Assembly (NCBI GenBank): GCA_026419785.1
Contig: JAODTK010001699.1
Coordinates: 62,001 to 126,000 of the forward strand
Origin: Sclerodactyla briareus
Lineage: Eukaryota > Echinodermata > Holothuroidea > Dendrochirotida > Sclerodactylidae
DNA length: 64,000 nucleotides
Direction: 5' to 3'
The notes under the pieces were generated by a model. It did no database searches. It was given only the letters and a program-made list of their open reading frames with translations, and was not told the DNA's origin. The translations under genes and the position numbers were made by a program. Of the stretch, positions 28,401-38,339 are shown piece after piece (position 1 is the stretch's first letter; every line of letters begins with the position of its first letter).

Positions 28401-28669
28401 TTATGATGTCAATCTCCACAAACCAAAAAAAAATAATTCGGGAAAAGACATATTATCTCTTGGGCCTTTCTTAACTTGGTAGATAAGACGTCAGCAAATG
28501 TTGCCAATGTGGCAAAATTGCCAACTTAGCATGATAATTGATAATCTATGTAATTTGTAAGTTTAAAACTGAACATGCTATGAACATTAAACCAAGTTGA
28601 TTGGCATGATTTTCAATGCACAATCAGATGACATTTAAATATTTTTGGCTGGACTTGCCCTTTGAGCTC
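25407..28669. other. Unassigned AT-rich DNA
   Basis: No supported gene. An acceptor-like TTTGTTTCCAG near 28321 opens into a frame ending at a stop near 28474, without motifs. If the minus-strand gene ends at 29659, the part nearest 28.7 kb would lie downstream of it. Confidence 0.3.
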
Positions 28670-29390
28670 CTAACATAGAGGACACAAATTCCAGTGGTGG
28701 AAGCTGCCCAATGAGTGCATGAACTCTGTAGCCTCCCTATCGTGTCGTCTCCGGCTCTTAAGGATGTCCAGGAGGATGTCCGCATTGGACACCCCATCAC
28801 CTAACTGCAAGCCATCGGCCTGCATCTGTAGCGGTAGAGACAACCGATAGAAGCGCGACCTCCTCTCCAGCTCTGCAAAGATACCACTTGTGTCTTTGTC
28901 ACTACCTTCAGGCTTTGAATATCCTGCGGGCATTCCTGATATTTGATCACCAGACTGGTCGGAGTTGCTATCCTGTGGATTCTCGGGACCGATCACATCT
29001 TGGAGTCCTGAGCCACATCCAGTGTCACCTCAGCTGGTGTCCACATCCCTGTGGTTTCCCATCTCTCGGGCAATTCCTCTCCTCTTGACGGTATTTGCAT
29101 TGATTTTTCTTCTCTTTAGGTCTGACTGCTGGCTGGTCGTCAGGCATCCACTCTTCTCCTTTCCGATCCCCCTCTGGGACATCTGAGCCACCCTGTTTAA
29201 TGCCGTTATGGAGAGCCCGACTGGCTGTCAGACTGGCTCCAGGAGGGGAGTGGGCCTCTGTATCAGCCATCTCTACCTTACTATCCAGAATACCACGTCC
29301 AGCAGTGATACAAACCCTGTCACCTTCAGAACTAACTATATTGGACCCTGACTCGGCCCCCAAATCAACTAACCCACTCATATTCACTCC
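28670..29390 (-). other. Protein-like open frames downstream of the terminal exon
   Basis: Two long minus-strand frames (28670-28996, 29025-29387) have protein-like composition. The first includes an acceptor-like TATCTTTGCAG followed by AELERRSRFYRLSLPLQMQA and a helical stretch containing DILLDILKSRRRHDREATEF. The second ends in a Cys/Lys/Arg-rich segment. A third frame near 29450-29650 reads LQMEGKLRLMQLGRPT. They could be extra or alternative exons of the minus-strand gene, reached through a donor (CCG|GTAACA) inside exon j. They could also be a decayed retroelement ORF, or 3' UTR that happens to be open. I cannot choose. Confidence 0.35.
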
Positions 29391-29658
29391 ATACTACAAC
29401 TTCACAACGTCACATCGCTCAATTTATTTGTTGGAGTAGAGCTGTATGAGCCCAACCAACAGCACTCCCAGATACCCGACGCCCTGCATCAACATCAGAG
29501 CCGACATCCTGCTTCAAACCCACCTCCAGAATTCCCTGGTTCACCATCCCCATCAATACACCGGCTTCTCTGCTCCATCATGTTCAATACCTCGCTCTGG
29601 ACCAGTGTCGGTCGTCCTAGTTGCATCAGCCGTAGCTTGCCCTCCATTTGAAGCACCC

Positions 29659-29828
29659 TCAATGTCTCTCATAAGGTCCTGACATCTGGAATGGGTTGGG
29701 GGCCTGTAGGTGAGCTGTTACCGGATGATAGATGGGCTGGCTCGGAGTAGGAGTGTACGGTGACAGCGGGGAAGTGTATGGATCATCACTCTCGTCAGAT
29801 GAGGGCTGTGTGGGTGATGACCCTGAAC
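29659..29828 (-). CDS. Exon j (terminal) of the minus-strand gene: Ser/Pro-rich C-terminal tail
   Basis: An excellent acceptor (GGTTTCTCTCCAG) opens at 29828 with two bases that complete the split Gly codon left by exon i. The frame runs 56 codons to TGA at 29659-29661. The peptide begins SGSSPTQPSSDESDDPYTSP and continues rich in Ser, Pro, Thr and Tyr, ending NPFQMSGPYERH. It looks like a disordered, potentially phosphorylated tail. A possible internal donor (CCG|GTAACA) would allow an alternative end further downstream. A G-rich minisatellite, pyrimidine-rich on the coding strand, starts about 40 bp upstream of the acceptor. Confidence 0.65.
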
Positions 29829-29865
29829 CTGGAGAGAAACCAGCAATATGAGTCATGCAATATTA

Positions 29866-30505
29866 GGGGTGGGCAGACTGGGGGTGGGTGGGCAGGCAGG
29901 GGGGGGGTTTGGTGAGAGGGGGTTGGTGAAGAGAAGAGGAGGTTGGAAGACAAGGAGTAACTAGACAAGGGGTAGGTAGACTTGGGGTGGGTGGACAGAC
30001 TTGGGGTGGATGGGCAGACTGAGGGTAGTGGGCAGACTGGGGGTAGTGGGCAGACTGGGGGTGGGTTGGCAGACAGGGGTGGGCAGACTGGGGGTGGGTT
30101 GGCAGACAGGGGGTCGGTGGAGAGGAGGTGGGCACACAGGGAGTGAGTAGACAAGGAGTAGGCAGACGGGGTAGGCAGACAGGGGATGGGTAGACAGTGG
30201 ATTGGTAAGTTAGATGGGCAGACAGGGGTGGGCAGACAGGGCATAGATAGACATGGGGTGGGTAGACTGGCTGGCTAGACGGTATTTGAGTAGAGAGACT
30301 AAAGGTGGGTAGACAGTGGATGGGTGAAGGGGTTGGGCAGAAAGGGGTGGGTAGACAGTGATGGGTCGACAGGCTGGGTAGACAGTGGCTGAGTGAAACT
30401 GAAAGTGGGTAGAAGGTGGGTAGACAGTGGGTTGGGTAGATAGGAGGAAGGTAGACAGTGGATAGGTAAACTTGGCAGGTAGGTATAGGTAGACAGAGGG
30501 ATTTT
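29866..30505. repeat. G-rich minisatellite (GGGTGGGTAGACAG-type)
   Basis: Roughly 14-18 bp units such as GGGTGGGCAGACTGG and GGGTAGACAGTGGATG over about 640 bp. The plus strand is G-rich with many GGG runs (quadruplex potential). The minus strand is C/T-rich, which makes long spurious Pro/Ser/Thr open frames. It lies in the intron just upstream of exon j. Confidence 0.95.
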
Positions 30506-30960
30506 TTCAATGAGGTGGTTTGTTACTACACGCCGTTGACACATCTACTAAAGTTCAGGTCTATTCACCATATACGTAACTTTTTTTGATTGCCCAAAGC
30601 GAGTCCAATTAGCCACTGGCCAGAATATCACAAGCTTGATATTCTAATATAACCATAGGCAACGCATTTCCCACATTATACGAACCAGCAACTTGGCATG
30701 TAAACATGGTACTGGAGAAATAGATGCCTATAATTGCATAATTTTGTGCGCCATTACATGCACATTTTTTTCTGTTGATTCAAGTGCGGGCGTCTAGAAT
30801 CGACGAACAGATGCATTCTTATGCTAATCCTAGGACATGGGTGTCATCACAATATTCTGAGGACAGTGCAGTGATCAGCACTTTTTTGATCATGTATGTT
30901 TCTACAAAGACAATCTACGAGACACTCCTAATAATATGATGTCGCAAGAACCCCTCTGAA
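30506..30960. other. Intronic DNA, nothing recognised
   Basis: Lies between exons i and j of the minus-strand gene model. I see no repeat or gene in it. Confidence 0.4.
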
Positions 30961-30963
30961 AAT

Positions 30964-31105
30964 ATACATTATATATATATATATGGCATTGTGCCTGAAG
31001 ATGGGGTCTTGGTGACCTCGAAATATAGCAGTATGACATTGTTAACTGCAATATTCGCTTGTTTCCTTCTCCTTTATACTCTCTGTGTGGACCACTCCTT
31101 TATTC

Positions 31106-31160
<55 letters not shown>

Positions 31161-31166
31161 TATATA
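30964..31166. repeat. (TA)n microsatellites
   Basis: A short TA run at about 30968-30983 and a longer imperfect one at 31109-31166. The segment between carries CCTGAAGATGGGGTCTTGG, a style of motif often seen at the ends of dispersed retroelements, but too short to classify. Confidence 0.85.
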
Positions 31167-31170
31167 TAGC

Positions 31171-31960
31171 AACCTCGGTGCAGTCACTAGAGTGTACATG
31201 AAACACCCCATTCTCCCCCAACAATCTCATGACTATACACACTGTAGCAACTCACCAGAATGCAGTGTAGAGCTGGACCCAGTAGATCCACTTTGTACTG
31301 CATGGAGGAAGTGGCGTTCCATCATTTCTCCCACTAGGCCCTGTATCCATTCACCCTTGGTGCAGTCAATGGAATGCTCATGGAAACCCCACCCCTCCCA
31401 CACCCCATCTCATGATTATACACACTGTAGCAACTCACCAGAATGCAGTGTAGAGCTGGACCCAGTAGATCCACTTTGTACTGCATGGAGGAAGTGGCGT
31501 TCCATCATTTCTCCCACTACGTCCTGTATCCATTCACCCTTGGTGCAGTCAATGGAATGCTCATGGAAACCCCACCCCTCCCACACCCCATCTCATGATT
31601 ATACACACTGTAGCAACTCACCAGAATGCAGTGTAGAGCTGGACCCAGTAGATCCACTTTGTACTGCATGGAGGAAGTGGCGTTCCATCATTTCTCCCAC
31701 TACGTCCTGTATCCATTCACCCTTGGTGCAGTCAATGGAATGCTCATGGAAACCCCACCCCTCCCACACCCCATCTCATGATTATACACACTGTAGCAAC
31801 TCACCAGAATGCAGTGTAGAGCTGGACCCAGTAGATCCACTTTGTACTGCATGGAGGAAGTGGCGTTCCATCATTTCTTCCACTACGCCCTGTATCCAGT
31901 CAGCCTTGGTGCAGGTCAATGGAAGTTCTTTGAGGAGACCGAGAATGGAGCGAAAGAACA
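31171..31960. repeat. 183 bp tandem array containing duplicated exon-i sequence
   Basis: Four near-identical steps of exactly 183 bp, with homologous points at 31256, 31439, 31622 and 31805. Each unit holds about 126 bp matching the 3' part of exon i plus about 57 bp of the intron downstream of its donor. All four retain an identical acceptor-like TTCCTCCATGCAG and an identical donor (TCTG|GTGAGT) in minus orientation. Because 183 is divisible by three, a long spurious open frame also exists on the plus strand. Confidence 0.95.
31805..31960 (-). CDS. Exon i of the minus-strand gene
   Basis: This is the parental, complete copy of the exon. It starts with TG after an AG (…GTATTAAG), completing a codon begun by the G at the end of exon h. 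It reads FFRSILGLLKELPLTCTKAD, then a block containing WIQGVVEEMMERHFLHAVQ and a Ser/Gly/Thr-rich end (SGSTGSSSTLHS). It ends phase 1 at a good donor (GTGAGT). The phase fits both exon h and exon j. The acceptor has a weak pyrimidine tract. An internal acceptor (TTCCTCCATGCAG) would make an alternative 42 bp exon, 31805-31846, of the same phase. Confidence 0.6.
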
Positions 31961-31999
31961 CTTAATACTAAATTGTTGTCTAATGCAAGAAGGTGGAGG

Positions 32000-32520
32000 A
32001 AAATTTAGCTGATGAAAATTACATTTCCTAATACCCAACACTTCTTCACCATGAGGTATCCTTTATTAGTTGGGTAACCCACAGAAACAGCATGACAGTC
32101 TCCAGCAGACCAATAGAGGGCAAAAACAGACGGGCGATAGGGCGGCCATTTCAGGGTTTTATAACCAGTAGCCCAGGTGTGCGCAGGGGTTGGTGCAGGG
32201 TCCTATCTGGGGTGTGTTGAATAGGTGAAATAGATTTCACTAACACATGTTTACAGGAACTAGTGCATACTCAGGTATTTTTAAACCTGAGCTAATTTAC
32301 CAAATACTCATGTTCAGTATCATACAATCTCCAGTTTCTTATATTCATCAGTCCCTTGTTGCTGTCTGATGTATATATTTTTTTCAAGAATTCACTGATG
32401 GTCCCTCCCAATTCTTCAAACACTGTATTGTTACCAGTTCATCGAACTATCACTTACAGGTCACTGTAGGTGGAAATATTCAAGGACTAGGCCCTACTCT
32501 TAATGTTGTTTTTCTTAATT
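32000..32520. other. Intronic DNA, nothing recognised
   Basis: No supported feature until the minisatellite begins. Confidence 0.4.
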
Positions 32521-32529
32521 ATTTTTTGC

Positions 32530-34268
32530 AGTGCACCGAGCACAACAAGGGTAGGTCAACCTTCGTTACCTACTCCGATGCCTATGAACTAAGCCCAACA
32601 GAAGTGGGTCCATATATGTTTTCATTGTTCTTCTAATCTGATGTTTATACAGTTCACCAATCACAACTGCAGTAGGTCCAAATCTTTGATAATTTTCCAC
32701 TCTAATGTTTAAGCAGACCGAGCAGAACAGTAGGACCGCTTCTTTTTTAATTCTCTATTTTTCTGAAGTGCACAAAGTCCAACAGGAGTAGGTACTAGTT
32801 CTGATGTTTTTTTCCTACTCCAATGGTTATGCAGTGCACCAAGCCCAACAGGAGATGGTCCTAGTTCTGATGGGGTTTTTTTCTACTCCAATGGTTAAAC
32901 AGTGCACCAAGCCAACAGGAGTAGGTCCTAGTTCTTGATGTTGTTTTTCCTACTCCAATGGTTAAACAGTGCACCAAGCCCAACAAGAGTGATCCTGGTT
33001 CTTGATGGGGTTTTTTTCTACTCCAATGTTCATGCAAAGCACCAAGCCCAACAGGAGTAGGTCCTAGTTCTTGATGTTTTTTTCCTACTCCAATGGTTAT
33101 GCAGTCCACCAAGCCACAGGAGAAGGTCTTAGTTCTTGATGTTTTTCCTACTCCAATGGTTAAACAGTGCACCAAGCCCAACAAGAGTGATCCTGGGTCT
33201 TGATGGGGTTTTTTTCTACTCCAATGGTTATGCAATGCACCAAGCCCAACAGGAGTAGGTCCTAGTTCTTGATGTTTTTTCTACTCCAATGTTTATGCAG
33301 TGCACAAGCCCAAAAGGAGTAGGTACTAGTTCTTGATTGTTTTTCCTACTCCAATTGTTATGCAGTGCACCAAGCTAACAGGAGATGGTCCTAGTTCTTC
33401 ATGTTTTTTTCCTACTCCAATGGTTATGCAGTGCACCAAGCCCAACAAGGAGTAGGTACTAGTTCTTGATGTTTTTTTCCTACTCCAATGGTTATGCAGT
33501 GCACCAAGCCCAACAGGAGTAGGCACTAGTTCTTGATGTTTTTCCTACTCCAATGGCTATGCAGTGCACCAAGCCCACAGGAGTATGTACTAATTCTTGA
33601 TGGGGTTTTTCCTACTTCAATGGTTATGCAGTGCACAAAGCCCAACAAGGAGTAGGTACTAGTTCTGATGTTTTTTTCCTACTCCAATGGTTATGCAGTG
33701 CACCAAGCCCAACAGGAGTGGTCCTAGTTCCTGATGTTGTTTTTCTTTTCTACTCCAATGGTTAAACAGTGCACCAAGCCACAGGATTAGGTACTAGTTC
33801 TTGATGGGTTTTTCCTACTCCAATGGTTAGGCATGCACCAAGCCCAACAGGAGTAGGCACTAGTTCTTGATGTTTTTCCTACTCCATCCATGGTTTGCAG
33901 TGCACCAATTTCCACCGGAGTAGGTACTAGTTCTGATGTTATCTCCTACTCCAATGGTTAGGCAGTTTCAACAAAGCCCCAACAGGAGTATGTACAGTTC
34001 TTCGATGGTTTTTCTACTGCCTCAATGGTTAGTGCAGTCGCACCAGCCAACAGTAGTAGGTACTATTCTTGATGGTTTTTTTCCTACTCCAATGGTTATG
34101 CAATGCACCAAGCAGCCCAACAGGAGTAGGTCCTAGTTCTTGATGGGTTTTTCCTACTCCAATGGTTAGGCAGTGCACTACCCAACAGGAGTAGGCCTAG
34201 TTCTTGATGTTTTCCTCCTTCAATGGTTATGCAGTGCACCAAGCCCAACAGAAGTGGTAGGTCCAAGT
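32530..34268. repeat. ~66 bp minisatellite array
   Basis: About two dozen copies of a unit including TACTCCAATGGTTATGCAGT, GCACCAAGCCCAACAGGAGT and AGGTCCTAGTTCTTGATG plus a T-run. The left end is more degraded. T-run length varies strongly between copies. Short minus-strand frames repeating NHWSRKK arise because the unit is near a multiple of three. Confidence 0.95.
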
Positions 34269-34497
34269 GGCAGAATCATTTAAGATTACGTTCATTTGAC
34301 CAGGGTGCTAATGTTTTCAGCAAACTGCAGCAGTGCAAGTTTTGGTTCCTAAAGAGGGGCCGAGGGGGTGGCCAGGGCCCACCCACCTCTGACGAGCATT
34401 GAAGGTGCACAGAAATGTGTGAACCCAATGTGAAACCCAATGGCAAATTTCCACTGAACATATTCTAGTGTTTTTTCAAAAATCCTTTTGCACTGGG

Positions 34498-34884
34498 TGG
34501 CAAACTGAAGAGAGAACATTATCATGATGACCCGAATCAAACAGACCTGGTTCTGAACAACTAGGTGTCTTCATTCAATCGGCCTAAGGTCTCACGATTG
34601 CAAGGCTTTGTACAACTTCACATCATGGCACTGAACATAACTCCAATATTGGACCGAATCAACAGACCTTGTTCGACCACCTAGGTGTCTCATCGGCCTA
34701 AGGTCACACAGATTGCAATGGCTTTGTACACTTCACATTTATGGCAACTAAGAGAACACAATAATGACCTGAATCCACATGACCTGGTTCTGAACAACTA
34801 TTTGCCCTCATCAGCCTAAGTCCGCACATATTGGCAATGGCTTTGTACACCTCACATGTACTCAACTGGAGATAAGACTAATAT
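34498..34884. repeat. ~120 bp satellite, left block (three units)
   Basis: Three units containing GACCTGAATCCAACAGACCT, GGTTCTGAACAACTA, CAGCCTAAGGT and GCAATGGCTTTGTACA. The block stops mid-unit at AATAT (34880-34884). The same satellite resumes at 43347, so both blocks appear to be one array split by the retrotransposon between them. Confidence 0.9.
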
Positions 34885-35162
34885 AATCTATAATACGGTC
34901 GGCATATTTAGGTACCCCTTCCGCGAGTAACCCCGATAAAAGTTTTCTCGCCATGAATACTTCGAAATCTTTCAATCAAATCGTCCTCCAGCATGGAATA
35001 GTATTATAAACACCAATCGTTCAGAGCGGAAGAGAATACTCCAAAGGGAATGTCTGAGGTTTGAATTTACCAACTGAGCGGGGATTTAAAGGATTCTATC
35101 GCAAACTAAGCGCAGCGCTAGTTGGACCTATCCAACAGAGCCCCTACATACAAGCCATACAC

Positions 35163-35960
35163 ACTGGATAATGGCAACCAGACAATTGCCGAGAAGAACT
35201 CCCGCCTACGACAAACGAAGGAATCAACAGGACCGGAACATATCGACCGCTGAAATCGCCAGTACACGTGACGGACCGAACTACTGGCAAGGCGAACAAC
35301 TTATTGGAAGTTATTCAGTTGATGCGTGTTATAAATGCCTTGATCTACACTCCAAATTATAAACCGACGGATTGGTCCGTGAATCTAGGGCTATCCGAAC
35401 TGGATAGAACGATTGAGGAAAAAAGGAGGCTATGGCGCAGCCTTAGATTCAGAACATCAGACTTTGATACAAACATGGAGAAACAACGCAGTGACAGTAA
35501 CGGCCTTGAACAATATTCGAGACGAAGTAATGTATGTTAAGGATCACGGCATTCAAGAAGCCCAAGGGGAGAACACAGACGAAATCGTAAGGACGAAGAT
35601 GGATGCCCAAGAAGCTCGGAGTAACCATAACAGAGAATTCAATTGGACCGCTCCCACAGAATAGGGCAACGACAAACCAGTCCGAACGGAAACAGGCGAT
35701 CTCGTAAGTTCGTCTCTACCATGCACCACCCAAACAGAAAATAATGAAGGCGAAGAAGAAAACTGAAGTCCACTTGGGGAGTGTCATCATGGAGGACCTC
35801 AAGAAGGCGAGCTGGGGTGTAATGAAGAAGACCCGAGGGCACCAAGGTGCAAAAACAGCTTGGAGGTGGATGGCCGATCGTTGGCACTGGTGACAGAGTT
35901 ACGGAATGCGACAAAAGGTGAAGTATCAGGGATCAGCGGGATCTAGCTGTGTTATAAACA
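35163..35960 (+). pseudogene. LINE ORF1-like relic
   Basis: Read across frames it contains NGLEQYSRRSNVC near 35500-35540, the hallmark 'LEQYSRR' segment at the end of the ORF1 coiled coil. A block with EAQGENTDEIVRT follows in a neighbouring frame. Both resemble ORF1 proteins of animal LINEs with a coiled coil plus RNA-binding domain. The pieces are in different frames, so the ORF is broken. It sits first in the element, as expected for ORF1. Confidence 0.7.
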
Positions 35961-36479
35961 CTATCTGGATGCTTCCCATCAAAGAATTGTGGTAGTAAAA
36001 CATCTCAGCCACAGAGAAACTAGAATGATCACACATTATTGCTGTAGTTTGTTGATATTTGATTGTTATATATGTATATATTTTTTTCTATTTCATTTTG
36101 CACGTCCTATGCCAATTATCGAAAAACATTCAAATCCTGGGGAAGCTGTCAAATATTATCACGGGTGCTTGCCGGAAAGCTAAAAAGATGCTTTTGAGGA
36201 AAAAACTAACAATGGCTGAGATTGAAAATATAGCCAATATTTTATGATTCGAATGTAATTACCATACTGATCAAAGCTTGGCGACATGAATGAAGAGGAC
36301 CCTGAAAATGTTTCTATCTTCATATAATTCATTAGAAAGGATTGCCAAGAATTGGGATGATTCAGTTTGTTTCTATTTCTACAGTCCTTACAGAATTAAT
36401 CGTTATATGCATGCAAAACGGAAACATGGTTTACTGACAATAGCCCACTTTTACCTAGCTTATTCCAAATGATGGTTCC

Positions 36480-37470
36480 AGACTAATTAACATTTAATAG
36501 ACACAACAGAAAAGGTGGGGTGCTTGCCATTTATACAAGAAAAAATATACAACAAAAAAATAAGGCAGGCTAATGGATTATCTGGAAAACAGTGCAGAAA
36601 GTGTTTGATGAAATCGAGGACTGCCAAAACAAAGAACATATTGCTGAGAGTATTATTACCGGCCACCTGAAAATCAAGTAAGTATCTTTAATGATTAAGT
36701 AATGATTGTTATAGAAAATGCATTTTCAAAAAAAACAAAGATATCTTTCTCACTGGGGATTTTAATATTGACTTCTGAAAGTCAAGAGCGACATGGGGGG
36801 GGGGAAAAAAACCCCATCAACATTTTTAAGTGTTATGGCCCCGGTACTCACTCCTGCATTAATAGACAAGCTACAAGAGGTTACTCCCACTAACGAGCAA
36901 CGTTGATAGATAAGATTTTTACAAAAAAGGTTGAGTATATACTTTGAAAGTGGTGTTTTGTTCCGACATTATATCATCCATTACCCTCATTTTCCATTTC
37001 CAACAGAGAAAGAGAAGGCAGTCACTATAGAAAATATCGATAGAAATAACCCTCCGTAGTAGAAACGTCAATCGTCTTCTTAACAAGAACTAAGTAATGT
37101 GACTGAGTCTGGCTTGTAACTAACGATACATGTTCTGAATCCGCCTATGTGAAATTTCTTGGAATACTTCACCTTAAATTTCATAGCTTGTTGCCCCCTT
37201 ACTAAAGTCCCGAAACCAAATAAAATACACTAAAATCCCCATGGATAAAGATCGGATTCTTAATTCATTAAGATCGCAAAATCGTAGTCGTACTAAGTCT
37301 ATTCGGTACCCACCGAGGCTAATAGGCCGCTCTTACAAGTTACAAGAATGTACTTACCAGAATTATTAATCACGCAAAAAGGAATTATTATCAAACCTTA
37401 ATTGAAGAAAACAAAACAATACTACACCCAGAAAGCCAACGGCTTCTTGATTTCCTGGACTTGTTTCTGT
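36480..37470 (+). pseudogene. LINE endonuclease (APE-type) relic
   Basis: Contains LTGDFNID at 36749-36772, the conserved GDFN block with the catalytic Asp/Asn of APE-like LINE endonucleases, followed at once by a stop. Downstream is a frame reading SATLIDKIFTKKVEYIL-like sequence (about 36895-36945) and a degraded 'SDHLP' region reading LYHPLPSFSISN near 36970-37005. Next comes a linker rich in basic residues that ends LIEENK at about 37415. Block order and spacing match the endonuclease-to-RT linker of jockey/CR1/L2-like elements. Several frameshifts and stops are present. Confidence 0.75.
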
Positions 37471-37832
37471 CAACCCATGCCAGACACACAGAAAAATGGA
37501 GATAGTACCCCCCACTCATATAGGCACATACCATCTGACAACTTTCCTATCTTCTTTACCAACACTAATAGGGTTCCTGTACCCTTGTAAGAAAGCTATC
37601 ACCTAATTTCAAGGTTTTCAGACTTTGACTCTGGTAACCATAAATGACCTCCGACCTGACCCCAAACAATAGGGTCATGACCCCTCCCCATCTGGCATAC
37701 ACAAACCCAAGTCTGAGCCTCATTCCACCCTGCTGAGCCCTTTCCAAAACAATAGGGGTTCATATACTCCCCCATAAGGAAGATACACACCTAATTTCAA
37801 CCTTATCAGACCAACCGTTCTGGATATCGTTT

Positions 37833-38335
37833 GTTAGTTTAGTTAGTTTAGTGAATAGGGCAGGAAGGACATAATCCTCATTAAACGACCCGGAAGACAA
37901 CAAACCCCAGAAAGAAAAATGAACCAAAACTCGAAATAATAATAGCCATTGCATTTCCTGAAAAATAACTCATGACTGTCTTGAACGCATCACCACTTTA
38001 GAGCAAACAACATTTTCAGGAAGACAATTCCACGCACTGATCACTCTCTGCGAGAAGAAATATTTACGAATGTCATTCTGCAGCGCTTGCCCGAAGCTTG
38101 AGACAGTGGCCTCTATTTGCGTAAACATTGAGAAAATTCAAACGAAGTAGTGAAGGACAGGGCCATCGAGTCCATGGACAATTTTGAAAACCTGAATCAA
38201 GTCACCCCGAATTCGCCTCAGCTCCATGGTAGTTAGAACGAGACGCCTTAATTATTCTCGTAAGAAAATTTTCAGACATGAATCCTCTAGTTGCCCTCGC
38301 TGAAAACGTTCCAATTACCTGCTTGCTTTTGCAAA
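37833..38335 (-). pseudogene. CR1/L2-like LINE 3' fragment
   Basis: Minus-strand translation across two frames gives RRIRGDLIQVFKIVHGLDG near 38215-38160, then LQNDIRKYFFSQRVISAWN and LPENVV near 38085-38015. This is the conserved C-terminal segment after the RT domain in CR1/L2-like elements. The element ends in a TTAG/CTAAA-type short tandem tail at 37833-37850. An in-frame stop and a frameshift are visible. It sits inside copy A of the hairpin-ended repeat. Confidence 0.8.
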
Positions 38336-38339
38336 GTGT

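Noticed and set aside
29795..30544. Long minus-strand frames rich in Pro, Ser, Thr, Leu and Cys
   Set aside because: They are translations of the C/T-rich strand of a short-period minisatellite, open in several frames at once.
30991..31965. A 324-codon plus-strand open frame, the longest in the window
   Set aside because: It is produced by a 183 bp tandem repeat, a multiple of three, after a TA tract. The minus strand of the same segment has matching exon borders and phase.
32861..33526. Minus-strand frames repeating a 22-residue motif
   Set aside because: They are by-products of the ~66 bp array. Frames break at indels and there is no start or splice context.
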